Below are positions 28,229 to 37,868 of a DNA stretch of 64,000 bases, in pieces. Origin of the DNA: Vibrionaceae bacterium. GTDB taxonomy: Bacteria; Pseudomonadota; Gammaproteobacteria; Enterobacterales; Vibrionaceae. Location: positions 1 through 64,000 of the forward strand of contig JAAEZQ010000012.1 in assembly GCA_018222805.1 (NCBI GenBank), in the 5' to 3' direction. The notes under the pieces were generated by a model. The model was not told where the DNA came from. It searched no databases and saw nothing but the letters and a program-made list of their open reading frames with translations. The translations under genes and the position numbers were made by a program. Position 1 is the first letter of the stretch. Every line of letters starts with the position of its first letter.

Positions 28229-28473
28229 TATAATACTCGCATTAAAATAGCTAAATAGTTGTAATGTTAAATAAATTAGCACATATTGAACTCATTGCAT
28301 TTATAACTAAATAATCGTGAACTGTTACTCCTGAACAGGGGCAGTTCCGTTTCCATTTCGCTATTTGACTTAGTGAACTTTACAGCCCAGCACCATTTTG
28401 ACTCTGTCACAAATGGTGTGACCTAATTTATCTTTTGCAGTCAGACTGCATGCTTACATAGAGAGAGTAAACA
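28229..28473 (+). promoter_or_regulatory. mshA promoter and long structured leader
   Basis: A perfect -10 box TATAAT (28229-28234) lacks a good -35; TTGACA at 28191 is too far away to pair with it. If transcription starts near 28241, the leader is about 230 bases. Three hairpins follow: GAACTG/CAGTTC enclosing CTCCT/AGGGG (28319-28347); a long stem CACCATTTTGAC / GTCA-c-AAATGGTG (28391-28418); and TGCAG/CTGCA (28436-28450). The last ends 24 bases before the mshA start. Confidence 0.5.
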
Positions 28474-28971
28474 ATGAAAAGACAAGGTGGTTTCACCCTT
28501 ATCGAACTAGTAGTCGTTATCGTAATCCTAGGTATTCTAGCGGTAACTGCGGCACCACGTTTCTTAAATCTTCAGGATGATGCGCGTAATGCAACTTTAG
28601 AAGGACTTAAAGGTTCTCTACAAGGTGCTGCTGGTATTGTATATGGTAAGGCAGCAATTGCTGGTATCGAAGCATCACCAAGTGGAAAAATTACCGTCAA
28701 CAATAATGACATAAACACTGTTTATGGTTACCCAGAAGCAAAGTTTGACTCACTTGAGCATATTGTTGATGGAATTGGTGCTGTGGATACTACGGAAGAC
28801 ACTGATTTTAAAGTGATTCAAGAAGATAATACTGGTTGGATCACTATCGGTATTCCTGGATACACTAAACAGTGTGTTAAATACACTCAATCTGAGGGCG
28901 TAGATAAGGCTCCTGCTATTGTAGTTTCAGGCGATAATTGTACTGCTACCGCTCCTGCTGAGGCGGGATAA
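28474..28971 (+). CDS. mshA: MSHA major pilin MshA
   Basis: A 165-residue type IVa-like prepilin. The leader MKRQGG is cut before Phe in FTLIELVVV, giving the mature N-terminus with Glu5. The first 30 mature residues form the hydrophobic assembly helix, followed by [11 protein letters not shown] typical of MshA. Two C-terminal cysteines (QCVKY and GDNC) probably close the D-loop. The strong match of the leader and helix with MshA, and its place as first gene of the structural block, support the major pilin call over MshB. AGAGAG precedes the ATG, and a partial terminator follows the gene, which would raise its transcript level over the rest. Confidence 0.93.
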   Translation: MKRQGGFTLIELVVVIVILGILAVTAAPRFLNLQDDARNATLEGLKGSLQGAAGIVYGKAAIAGIEASPSGKITVNNNDINTVYGYPEAKFDSLEHIVDGIGAVDTTEDTDFKVIQEDNTGWITIGIPGYTKQCVKYTQSEGVDKAPAIVVSGDNCTATAPAEAG

Positions 28972-28988
28972 TCTCTGATCGCTGAATG

Positions 28989-29024
28989 AAGGCCAGCTAG
29001 TCTGGCCTTTATCTCTTTATTTTG
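28989..29024 (+). terminator. Terminator/attenuator after mshA
   Basis: AAGGCCAG (28989-28996) pairs perfectly with CTGGCCTT (29002-29009) across a 5-base loop, followed by an interrupted T stretch. Partial termination here would keep the major pilin transcript in excess of the minor pilin genes. Confidence 0.75.
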
Positions 29025-29044
29025 ATTAATCTCGGATACCTAAG

Positions 29045-29275
29045 ATGCGTCAATCATCTGGTCTTAGTGCCACTGAATTTGTGGTTGTGCTAATTATCTT
29101 GGGTGTAATCGGTTATGTGGTATTACCAAGATTTATCAGTTTTGAACCAGAGACATACGAAGCAAAATGGGAACAAATCAAGCAAACCGCTGAGCACGTT
29201 TCTGAGACGCTAAGTAATAAAGAAACCTACGATAGAATTGAAGAAGAATTAGGACGTTCAAAAACAGATAAATAA
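29045..29275 (+). CDS. Short prepilin-like protein, unassigned member of the MSHA cluster
   Basis: Only 76 residues. The N-terminus MRQSSG-LSATEF has the prepilin layout: a basic leader, Gly at -1 and Glu at +5, followed by a hydrophobic helix (VVVLIILGVIGYVVLP) and RFISFEP, as in pilins. After the helix only about 45 charged, Lys/Glu-rich residues remain, with no cysteines and no globular beta domain. The position between mshA and mshC suggests a mini-pilin or a relic of a longer pilin such as mshB. Position +1 is Leu rather than Phe. The ribosome-binding site is weak. It might be functional or decaying; I cannot tell which. Confidence 0.7.
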   Translation: MRQSSGLSATEFVVVLIILGVIGYVVLPRFISFEPETYEAKWEQIKQTAEHVSETLSNKETYDRIEEELGRSKTDK

Positions 29276-29399
29276 CCTGTGTTGATTATTTGTACACTTG
29301 CTCGCGCTTCGAATTGAAAACGTATAACCCTATCATAATTAATACAAAATCATCGTATACTTAAATCACTTGTCCTAAGTTTAAGCCTGAGGTTGGGTA

Positions 29400-29888
29400 A
29401 TGAAAATTCGCAGCTCTACATTAGGGTTTACATTAACGGAATTGATCTTAGTGATCGTCCTCCTTTCCATCCTTTCTCTCTTGGCCGCTAGCCGTTTTAT
29501 CGGCAAGAGCAGCTTTTCTGCATTTGCACTTCAGGAACAAGTCATTTCGGTAATTCGTCAGGTACAAGTCAATCGAATGCAGTCGAATATTGATGGTATG
29601 GATGATAATTTTCGTTTGCAAATCTCAAGTTCATGTATTGGCTCAGTAGCTGCCTGTGCGCTCAGTAATAGTCAGCGAGATTCACGCAGCGATTTTGTCG
29701 CTGATGATTCGGCTCAGTTCTCCATTAAAGGTGATGTCGAAAGACCCATTGATTTTAGCTTACTTGGAAATCCGCTGAATTCAGCGAGTAGCGGTGTATC
29801 CATACTCATTGAGAGTACGAATGGCGGTAGTCGTTGTGAGGTCGATATCAACAGCCAAGGTTATGTTTCAAAAGGATCATGCTCATGA
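29400..29888 (+). CDS. mshC: MSHA minor pilin MshC
   Basis: A 162-residue prepilin with leader MKIRSSTLG before FTLTELILV and Glu5. It has four cysteines, two of them at the very C-terminus (RCEVD, KGSC). The sequence after the helix, with VRQVQVNRMQSN-like helical residues, fits MshC. GAGG lies eight bases before the ATG. The 124 bases upstream contain A/T-rich promoter-like sequence but no convincing pair of boxes. It overlaps mshD by four bases. Confidence 0.88.
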   Translation: MKIRSSTLGFTLTELILVIVLLSILSLLAASRFIGKSSFSAFALQEQVISVIRQVQVNRMQSNIDGMDDNFRLQISSSCIGSVAACALSNSQRDSRSDFVADDSAQFSIKGDVERPIDFSLLGNPLNSASSGVSILIESTNGGSRCEVDINSQGYVSKGSCS

Positions 29889-30469
29889 AAACAGTTCGCG
29901 GCATGACCTTAATTGAAATGATCATCGCTATCGTCTTGATGGGCATTGCGATGGTGGCATTCACCTCTTTTCTTGTTCCTCAGGTTCGAGATTCCGCCAA
30001 TCCCCATTACCAAACCCGAGCTTCTGCTTTAGCTCAAAGCTTTATGTCGCAAATCCTTGCGCGTGGTTTTGATCAATGGAGTGATTTTGATGGTGGGCTG
30101 GTACGTTGTGGAGAGGGTGATGCTGGCACCTCACAGGCAACCTGCACGTTAAGTGAGGACTTGGGAGCAGAAGAGAGCACTATTTCAAGCTTTAATGATG
30201 TCGACGATTATATTGGTTGTTGGTATACCGAAGGCATGGAATCAAGGTGTGATAGTGAATACTCTGGTAAACACTATCAGCTAAGCGATGTACTTGGTAA
30301 ATCCATGGAAAGTGATTATAAAAACTTTCTTGTAGAAGTTGAGGTCAGCTATGTTACGGAAAATGGTTCGGCTTCAACCGATATTTCCGATTATAAACGC
30401 ATCAAGATGACTATTTATGCTGGGCAAACTCAGCAATTGTCACTATCTGCTATCCGAGGAAACTACTGA
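29885..30469 (+). CDS. mshD: MSHA minor pilin MshD
   Basis: A 194-residue prepilin with leader MKTVRG before MTLIEMIIA (Met at +1, Glu5). It is Asp/Ser-rich with several cysteines. I choose the ATG overlapping the mshC stop (ATGA), with AAGGA eight bases upstream, over ATG 29879. The next gene starts on its last base, so mshC-D-O form one translational unit. Confidence 0.87.
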   Translation: MKTVRGMTLIEMIIAIVLMGIAMVAFTSFLVPQVRDSANPHYQTRASALAQSFMSQILARGFDQWSDFDGGLVRCGEGDAGTSQATCTLSEDLGAEESTISSFNDVDDYIGCWYTEGMESRCDSEYSGKHYQLSDVLGKSMESDYKNFLVEVEVSYVTENGSASTDISDYKRIKMTIYAGQTQQLSLSAIRGNY

Positions 30470-31230
30470 TGAAAATACGTGGTTTTACCTTGATAGAAAT
30501 GATCGTAACGATCGTCATTGGCAGCGTTATTATGCTCGGTATCGCACCTTACTTGCGCCTTGGCGCTCAAGGGTACTCTGACAGTATTGCGCGGCAAAGG
30601 CTGCAAACTCAAGCGCAATTTGTGATTGAGAAAATGTCCCGTGAAATTCGTCATGCCGTGCCGAATAGTTTTGAAGTTACGCAAGGAAATAGCTGCATTT
30701 CTTTTTTCCCTATCGCGATGTCGGGTCTTTACGTTAGACGTGGAACAAATACGATTGATTTTATCGTTGGTAATGTGGACGCAGGTGGCAATAGTTACGT
30801 CGAAATTCCAGATAATCTAAGAATGATAATAAACCCAACCCATTCTGCATACTTTTATAACTCTAATGATGAGATGGATGTTGGGGGAAAAGATAAGTCT
30901 GGTAACGTATTTACAACCACAAACGGTGACTCTTTTAGTACTGACTCTGTAGGCAGCCGTTTTTATCTGTTTAATCCAACCACTGGCGTTCGGTACTGTT
31001 GGGATGCAGATAAAAAAATACTAATACGAGGTAGTATCGCGACTGATAAACACGGAAATAATGACATGGTCAATGTTGCCACCATATCTGACAATGTTTC
31101 CTCAGGGACTTTTGAATATGAACCTCGGAGTCTGCATTCAGGAGGGATTGTTCACATCAACCTTAAGTTTGAGCAAAACGGGGAGAGTAGTGTTTACCAA
31201 CAAGATGTGCAGGTGCTCAATGTTCCGTAA
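30469..31230 (+). CDS. mshO: MSHA minor pilin MshO
   Basis: A 253-residue prepilin with leader MKIRG before FTLIEMIVTIVIG. It is larger than MshC and MshD, as is usual for GspJ/PilW-like tip pilins. Cysteines near 77 (NSCISFF) and 176 (RYCWD) may pair. It shares one base with the mshD stop and overlaps mshP by 11 bases. Confidence 0.87.
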   Translation: MKIRGFTLIEMIVTIVIGSVIMLGIAPYLRLGAQGYSDSIARQRLQTQAQFVIEKMSREIRHAVPNSFEVTQGNSCISFFPIAMSGLYVRRGTNTIDFIVGNVDAGGNSYVEIPDNLRMIINPTHSAYFYNSNDEMDVGGKDKSGNVFTTTNGDSFSTDSVGSRFYLFNPTTGVRYCWDADKKILIRGSIATDKHGNNDMVNVATISDNVSSGTFEYEPRSLHSGGIVHINLKFEQNGESSVYQQDVQVLNVP

Positions 31231-31654
31231 ACGAAATCCGCAAGGTAATGTTCTTATCGTGGTGCTTTTTGTCATTATTGTGATGGGGTATTTAGCCGCC
31301 TCACTTATGAGAGTCAGTTGGTCGAATCAAAGTGGACTAACCCGGGAATTTTTAGGCACAAAAGCTTGGTTTGTTGCTCAATCGGCCAATGAGTGGGCAC
31401 TGACTAAAATATACCCTTTAGGTGGTACTAGTAATAGCGTTTCCACTATTTGTTCGATTGTTGTCAGTGGTGCTACTCCTAATATTACAAAAACGGCAGG
31501 CTGTGAAATAAAACCGATGAGATGTGCGTTTATAGGTGAGTTTAATTCAGGAGAGTCAGATGCTGTTGCACTCTTTAAAATTCAATCTAAAGCAACTTGT
31601 GGTTCGGGTCTGTCTCAAGTTCAGCGCCAACAAGAGGTATGGGTTCGTGATTAA
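31220..31654 (+). CDS. mshP: MSHA biogenesis protein MshP (PilX-like minor pilin)
   Basis: A 144-residue protein with an N-terminus MFRKRNPQGNVLIVVLFVIIVMGYLAA-like in layout: a basic leader, Gly, then a hydrophobic helix lacking the Glu5 of classic pilins, as in PilX/GspK-type proteins. Four cysteines occur in the distal half. The ATG at 31220 lies within the end of mshO; earlier in-frame starts would place about 50 residues over mshO and are not credible. It overlaps mshQ by eight bases. Confidence 0.84.
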   Translation: MFRKRNPQGNVLIVVLFVIIVMGYLAASLMRVSWSNQSGLTREFLGTKAWFVAQSANEWALTKIYPLGGTSNSVSTICSIVVSGATPNITKTAGCEIKPMRCAFIGEFNSGESDAVALFKIQSKATCGSGLSQVQRQQEVWVRD

Positions 31655-34600
31655 CTATTTAAAGATGCTTATTAAAGTTCTAGTTTTGTTAAGTCTCCTC
31701 GTACCTAGTGTCGCGTTAGCAAGTGGAAGTTTTTCATCGGAGCAATGTGAGTCAGGTTTGAACTCTCGTTATGACTTTTCAGTTTACACTCCAATTCAAG
31801 GTAATGATCCTCGTGAAACGATTTATGCCGATCGTGAAGATTTACATAATAATTTCACACCGATAGTACTTTGGACTAATGAAGATTCTTTACCTACAGA
31901 AATTCGTGATTCTATAACATCGAAGGACAAAGATTTATACCCAGAAAAAACGTATTATATCTGGTTAACATATGACACATCGGTGCCTGGTTTAAGAAAC
32001 AAGGAAGGTCTCTTAACCTATTATCTTTATGTTAATAATCAATGGAAGCGCATGAAGTGGAAAGTGGTATCCTTGAGTAGCTTGTCTAAACCGCAGTTAT
32101 ACATTTATGGTGAAGAGAATCTTCCTTTAGAGTGTTCTCATGGGATAGATCCCCCAGTACCACCATTGCCTCCTACTCCTGAGCCAGACCTTGAGCAAAT
32201 TTGCCGCTATTTCCCAGAACCAGCCCAAGGCTGGAGTGATCAAAACTCCGCCAGCAAACTGACCGTGACTAACGGGAACAGCAGTGCACAACTCAAAAAC
32301 TGGTCTGCAGCGTATAGAAATGCGTTTACGTTCGAAAAAGATACTATTAAAAAGCCACTGCTCCGGACGGGGTTTGCTCTTCTGGCTGATGAATATGGAA
32401 ATGCAGGGGGAGCTGGCGCTTACTGGCAAGTTTATGCAAATAATGTGTGTGAAACGTCGGGATGTGAGGTGGGAGACGATGATAATGAGCTCTACCGACG
32501 GGAAATTACACCACCAGAGCCAGTGGTTTTAGATACATCCAGCAATACGGCATTAACAATTACCAACTCGAGAACTGAAAATTATTTTGCAGATGTATGT
32601 AAAGCACCAGTATGTACTTATAGTGAATATGGTGACGAAGCGACACTTTATATTCATAAGAACCTTAAAAGCTTGAATGTGATTCAAAGAAAACCGGGCC
32701 GCATCATTATAAAACCAGACAATGGGATACATATCGGTGGGTTATCTATGGCTAAACAAGTTGATCTGTATATGAGAACAGGTCATACATTGACAGTCGG
32801 AAAGCTATATACCTCAGAACAGTCTTCGTCTATGACCTTTGAGGATGATGTACGTATTAATGTGGCTTCGCAATTTTATGCTAGCAATAGAGTCGCTTTT
32901 AATCGTGTAAACGACTCGATAAATGTTTTTCTTTACGGACCCAGTGCTGAATTTTCATTCAATGAAATAAGTTCTGACTTATATGGTTTTATCTTAGGTA
33001 AAAAAGTATCTATCCATAACCCTGCTCGTATATATGGTTCGGTAACAGCTCAGCATCTGATCATGAAAAAAGATGTAGCGATCCAAAAGCTAGACTATTC
33101 ATGTCCTTTACCTCCTGTTAGTGATGAGGGGACGTTTACTGTTGAACCACAGTGGAAGTATGGCTTGACGTGTGAACGAATTCCGGTCGACTTTAAATTG
33201 GTGAATGAACAAAATCAACTTATTGATTCTGATGCTTCCTTTCATCCGTTAGTATCTCCTGGCAACGGTGCATCATGGTGTTCTGGAGAAACTGGAGATA
33301 ATTGTGGCATTGGAGGCTCTAACCTAGTTAATGGGGAAAAAACGCTTTATCTCTCAGTTCAAGACGTAGGCGAATACACGGTTGGCGCTAACTATGATTA
33401 CGAAAGTTACTCCGGTGGTCGCGTCGAGTTTGTTCCATATAAGTTGCATACCACTCCGTCTGTTGTGGAGATGATAGCAGGCAAGGAGGCTTCGGTAAGC
33501 ATACAAGCTTTGTCTTGCTATGGTGATCAAACGGCTGTTGTAAAAAACTACAATTCGTCCTTAGCAATGAGTTTGGATAATTATGAACTTGAAAAGCCTA
33601 GTACCGGTTCGCTCTATGACTTTAATGTGTCCGATCTGCAATTTACTAATGGATATGCTGATGCAACAGTAACTTGGCGAGATGTTGGGCAGGCTAAAGT
33701 GGTTTTTGAAGATGCAAACTTTGACTGTCGTGACGATGAGCAAGAGGGAGCAAACCTTGATTGCCCTATTGATGGTGGAATCTTAAAAGGTGAGTTCAGT
33801 GTGAAATCTCGCCCTTGGAAATTTGCGCTTTGTCCTCTGGACTCAAGTGGAAAAGCTGTAATCGCTGATGGCACAAGTCAAGATGGAAATGCCTATGTGG
33901 CAGCTGGCGAGTCTTTCTCCGTACGTGTCGCGCCATTGCGATTCAACAGTAGTGAATGTGCTGCTTCAGAGCAGTTAACACAAAACTACTTTTTATCTGA
34001 AGCTACTGTTGGGCTGTCGCATAGCCTCGATACGCCGCTAAGTGGTGTTTTGGGTAACTTAAGCGGCGTGTTGACTCGCCAAGTGAGTGAGTCTGACAAG
34101 TCCACCCAAGGTTATATCTTTTCTGGTTTATCTTACGATGAAGTGGGCAGTATTCAGTTAAGTGCGAAAGAAGCAGGCCTTTTTTATTCGTCTATTGAAG
34201 TTGACGGTGAAAATGGAGTTAGTGGTGAGCGTAATATTGGTCGCTTCTACCCTCACCATTTTAAGGTAGATTCAAACAGTTGGTCTGTCGTGGATGACCA
34301 AAATGATATCAACTATATGGGGCAGCCTTTTGCGCTAGCTGAAATTTATGTTTCACCTTATGCAAAAGGAGGGAGTACCGCCCTGAAAAACTATCATTTA
34401 TTTGATTCTTCATTAGTTGCCAAATTTGGTGTAGCTGAGGATGAAGATATTGATAATCAGCTCATACTTGATACTGGGCTTGGTCAGTGGGGGGAAAACT
34501 CTTCACATTCACAATGGTCTTTAAATGATGACTCAGCCTATGTCACTAAACTAGTTTCACCGAATGGCCCATTTAATACTGATGATAACAACTCGGAAGA

Positions 34601-35150
34601 TTCAAAGTTTGGTTTAACTATTTCGAGTGAAGATCCTGTGAAGTTCTACAGTAGTGATGACAGCGAAACACTACTCACACAGGTATTAACGAATCAACCT
34701 CCAGTAAGGTTTGGTCGTGTTGATCTTGATGATGTAGGTGGACGCCAAGGTGAAACCTTACACATCCCACTGCGTGTTGAATATTGGAACGGTAGTCGCT
34801 TTGTTGTCAACTCAACTGATAGTCATAGTGATGTAAAAGGTATTACTGCGGTTCAGGAACATATCTGGCCAACAGGTGAAGGAGCTGCTCCAAAAGACGT
34901 TACTTTGGGAGATGGTGGTGAAGTGTCTTCTGGTTCTTCTCGTTCTGTAACTGCAACGCAAGCAGAAGCGTACCGTCAGCAAACTCGCGTTTGGTTAGAT
35001 TTGGAAGCAAATGACCTACCTTGGCTCCAGTACAACTGGGATAATGACCAAGCGGGAGAAGAAAACCCTTCCTCTGTCGTTACCTTTGGAATCCATCGTG
35101 GTAATGATCGAGTGATTTACCGTGGCGAACCTGGATTAACCGTCCAGTAA
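31647..35150 (+). CDS. mshQ: MSHA biogenesis protein MshQ, large secreted or tip-associated protein
   Basis: A very large protein (1167 residues) with an N-terminal signal peptide (LLSLLVPSVALA) and a cysteine-rich exported body. After about 150 residues a Pro-rich linker (PPVPPLPPTPEP) leads to a region with beta-helix-like strands (about 300-480) and then long beta-rich domains of the type found only in MshQ-like proteins. It ends the pilus operon and probably works at the pilus tip or surface; no enzymatic motif is visible. I use GTG 31647, which has AAGAGG about nine bases upstream; ATG 31665 is possible. A longer frame from 31536 would overlap mshP heavily. Confidence 0.85.
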   Translation: MINYLKMLIKVLVLLSLLVPSVALASGSFSSEQCESGLNSRYDFSVYTPIQGNDPRETIYADREDLHNNFTPIVLWTNEDSLPTEIRDSITSKDKDLYPEKTYYIWLTYDTSVPGLRNKEGLLTYYLYVNNQWKRMKWKVVSLSSLSKPQLYIYGEENLPLECSHGIDPPVPPLPPTPEPDLEQICRYFPEPAQGWSDQNSASKLTVTNGNSSAQLKNWSAAYRNAFTFEKDTIKKPLLRTGFALLADEYGNAGGAGAYWQVYANNVCETSGCEVGDDDNELYRREITPPEPVVLDTSSNTALTITNSRTENYFADVCKAPVCTYSEYGDEATLYIHKNLKSLNVIQRKPGRIIIKPDNGIHIGGLSMAKQVDLYMRTGHTLTVGKLYTSEQSSSMTFEDDVRINVASQFYASNRVAFNRVNDSINVFLYGPSAEFSFNEISSDLYGFILGKKVSIHNPARIYGSVTAQHLIMKKDVAIQKLDYSCPLPPVSDEGTFTVEPQWKYGLTCERIPVDFKLVNEQNQLIDSDASFHPLVSPGNGASWCSGETGDNCGIGGSNLVNGEKTLYLSVQDVGEYTVGANYDYESYSGGRVEFVPYKLHTTPSVVEMIAGKEASVSIQALSCYGDQTAVVKNYNSSLAMSLDNYELEKPSTGSLYDFNVSDLQFTNGYADATVTWRDVGQAKVVFEDANFDCRDDEQEGANLDCPIDGGILKGEFSVKSRPWKFALCPLDSSGKAVIADGTSQDGNAYVAAGESFSVRVAPLRFNSSECAASEQLTQNYFLSEATVGLSHSLDTPLSGVLGNLSGVLTRQVSESDKSTQGYIFSGLSYDEVGSIQLSAKEAGLFYSSIEVDGENGVSGERNIGRFYPHHFKVDSNSWSVVDDQNDINYMGQPFALAEIYVSPYAKGGSTALKNYHLFDSSLVAKFGVAEDEDIDNQLILDTGLGQWGENSSHSQWSLNDDSAYVTKLVSPNGPFNTDDNNSEDSKFGLTISSEDPVKFYSSDDSETLLTQVLTNQPPVRFGRVDLDDVGGRQGETLHIPLRVEYWNGSRFVVNSTDSHSDVKGITAVQEHIWPTGEGAAPKDVTLGDGGEVSSGSSRSVTATQAEAYRQQTRVWLDLEANDLPWLQYNWDNDQAGEENPSSVVTFGIHRGNDRVIYRGEPGLTVQ

Positions 35151-35216
35151 CAAACTTCGGTTTTTGCACTTAAGTTAGGAAACTGCAAGAAATTGGTGCT
35201 TTCCACCCATGTTTGT

Positions 35217-35253
35217 GTACCAATACCTTGCTGTGACAGCGAGGCATTGGTAC
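35217..35253 (+). repeat. Long inverted repeat (hairpin) in the mshQ-mreB gap
   Basis: GTACCAAT-A-CCTTGCTGT and ACAGCGAGG-C-ATTGGTAC pair almost throughout 37 bases, with one A-C mismatch and one G-T pair. No T run follows directly, so it is a poor intrinsic terminator. It lies 50 bases before mreB and could be an attenuator, a processing site or a repressor site. Confidence 0.6.
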
Positions 35254-35293
35254 ATTTAGGACAATTTTTGTCTTTAATATTTTTGCAGGATGA

Positions 35294-36346
<1,053 letters not shown>

Positions 36347-36352
36347 AAGTTT

Positions 36353-36379
36353 AGGTGGAGCTCAAAGTGAGCTTCACCT
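36353..36379 (+). terminator. Hairpin after mreB (partial terminator or attenuator)
   Basis: AGGTGGAGCTC (36353-36363) pairs with GAGCTTCACCT (36369-36379) over 11 bp with one G-T pair and a 5-base loop. Only an interrupted T-rich tail follows, which suggests partial termination that lowers mreCD relative to mreB. Confidence 0.6.
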
Positions 36380-36495
36380 TCATTTCTGCTTTCTCTGTAA
36401 TTCAAATATGCTCCATACCTGAACGTATTTAATGCAAGATTTCAGGTTGCCAATTAAGGCTCAATAGCTATGGAAGCAATCAGGTCAAAAACAAG

Positions 36496-37386
36496 ATGAA
36501 TCCGATCTTTGGCAGAGGACCATCTCTGCAATTACGTCTGTTTTTTGCTGTCATCATGTCGGCGAGCTTAATGCTGGCGGATAGTCGTCTGGATACGTTC
36601 TCTAACGTTCGATATTTACTGAACAGTGCGGTTGCGCCAATTCAGTATGCCGCTAACTTACCTCGCAGTATGTTCGATGGTGTCTTTGAGCGTTTCAATA
36701 CGCGTCAGACGCTCGTTGAAGGCAATCGTAATTTAAAGCGAGAAGTGCTACGTCTGAAAAGCGAACTGATCTTGCTTGATCAATATAGAGAAGAAAACCA
36801 ACGCTTACGGAAGCTTTTGGGATCCTCATTTGTCCGCGATGAAAAGAAAGTCGTGACTGAAGTCATGGCGGTCGACACATCACCTTATCGTCATCAGGTG
36901 GTGATTGATAAAGGGCAGATCGACGGTGTATACGTGGGTCAGCCGGTTATTAACGAAAAAGGGATTGTAGGTCAGGTAACGTTTGTTGCTGCGCATAACG
37001 CTCGGGTATTGCTGCTTACTGATGCGAAGAACGCAATTCCTGTTCAGGTGATTCGTAATGACATCAGAGTGATCGCGTCCGGCAATGGTGAAATGGATGA
37101 AATCCAACTCGAACATATTCCAACCAGTACCGACATTCAGGTTGGCGACTTGTTGGTGACATCCGGACTGGGAGGTATTTACCCAGAAGGTTATCCGGTA
37201 GCGAATGTCACTGTCGTTGAGCACGATACTCATCAGGAGTTCGCATCCATTAAAGCGGAGCCAGTGGTTGAGTTTGAGCGTCTGCGATACCTGCTACTCA
37301 TTTGGCCAAATGAAGATCGTCAACACAAAGTCATGCAATCCAATGTCGATGAAGATGTAGAACAAGAGGTAACTGATGGCCAGTAA
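36496..37386 (+). CDS. mreC: Rod-shape-determining protein MreC
   Basis: A 296-residue bitopic protein with an N-terminal membrane helix (about 11-30), a periplasmic coiled coil (about 65-105) and a beta-barrel pair domain (about 110-275). It links MreB and MreD to the penicillin-binding elongation enzymes. The start of the next gene lies inside its last codons. Confidence 0.97.
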   Translation: MNPIFGRGPSLQLRLFFAVIMSASLMLADSRLDTFSNVRYLLNSAVAPIQYAANLPRSMFDGVFERFNTRQTLVEGNRNLKREVLRLKSELILLDQYREENQRLRKLLGSSFVRDEKKVVTEVMAVDTSPYRHQVVIDKGQIDGVYVGQPVINEKGIVGQVTFVAAHNARVLLLTDAKNAIPVQVIRNDIRVIASGNGEMDEIQLEHIPTSTDIQVGDLLVTSGLGGIYPEGYPVANVTVVEHDTHQEFASIKAEPVVEFERLRYLLLIWPNEDRQHKVMQSNVDEDVEQEVTDGQ

Positions 37387-37864
37387 TGTATTTCGAAGCC
37401 GAATGGTTATTGGCGTTAGCTTCTTTGTTGCGCTGGTTTTACAAACTATCCCGTGGCCTGGCGATCTGGAACTATTCCGTCCGTCATGGTTGTTTTTAGT
37501 TACCTGTTACTGGGTGTTGGCTTTGCCGAACCGGGTTAATGTTGGTAGTGCTTTAATTCTGGGTCTTATATGGGACATATTAGTCGGTTCGACTCTGGGA
37601 ATTCGGGGCATGATGATGTCGATCATTATCTATTTGGTTGCACTGAACTTCTTGCTCATCCGTAACATGGCATTGTGGCAACAGTCGATTTTAATTGCCT
37701 TTTTTACTGTGTTATTGGAACTTTTGATATTCTGTGGGGAATATTTGAACCAGGACGTAGTATTTAACCCATTATCTCTGTGGACGGCGGCAATAAACTG
37801 TATACTTTGGCCATGGATGTTTTTATTAATGCGACGAGTGCGTCGAGCATGGCACGTCAGGTAA
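37376..37864 (+). CDS. mreD: Rod-shape-determining protein MreD
   Basis: A 162-residue integral membrane protein with five to six hydrophobic helices and the GLIWDILVGSTLG segment typical of MreD. It stabilises MreC in the inner membrane. It overlaps mreC by 11 bases and is separated from maf by four. Confidence 0.95.
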   Translation: MASNVFRSRMVIGVSFFVALVLQTIPWPGDLELFRPSWLFLVTCYWVLALPNRVNVGSALILGLIWDILVGSTLGIRGMMMSIIIYLVALNFLLIRNMALWQQSILIAFFTVLLELLIFCGEYLNQDVVFNPLSLWTAAINCILWPWMFLLMRRVRRAWHVR

Positions 37865-37868
37865 AAGT

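Noticed and set aside
28191..28234. TTGACA and TATAAT as one promoter of mshA
   Set aside because: They are 32 bases apart, far from the 16-18 needed; only the -10 box is considered.
31061..31219. Longer N-terminus for MshP
   Set aside because: It would overlap mshO by more than 150 bases and put the membrane helix far from the N-terminus, unlike the family.
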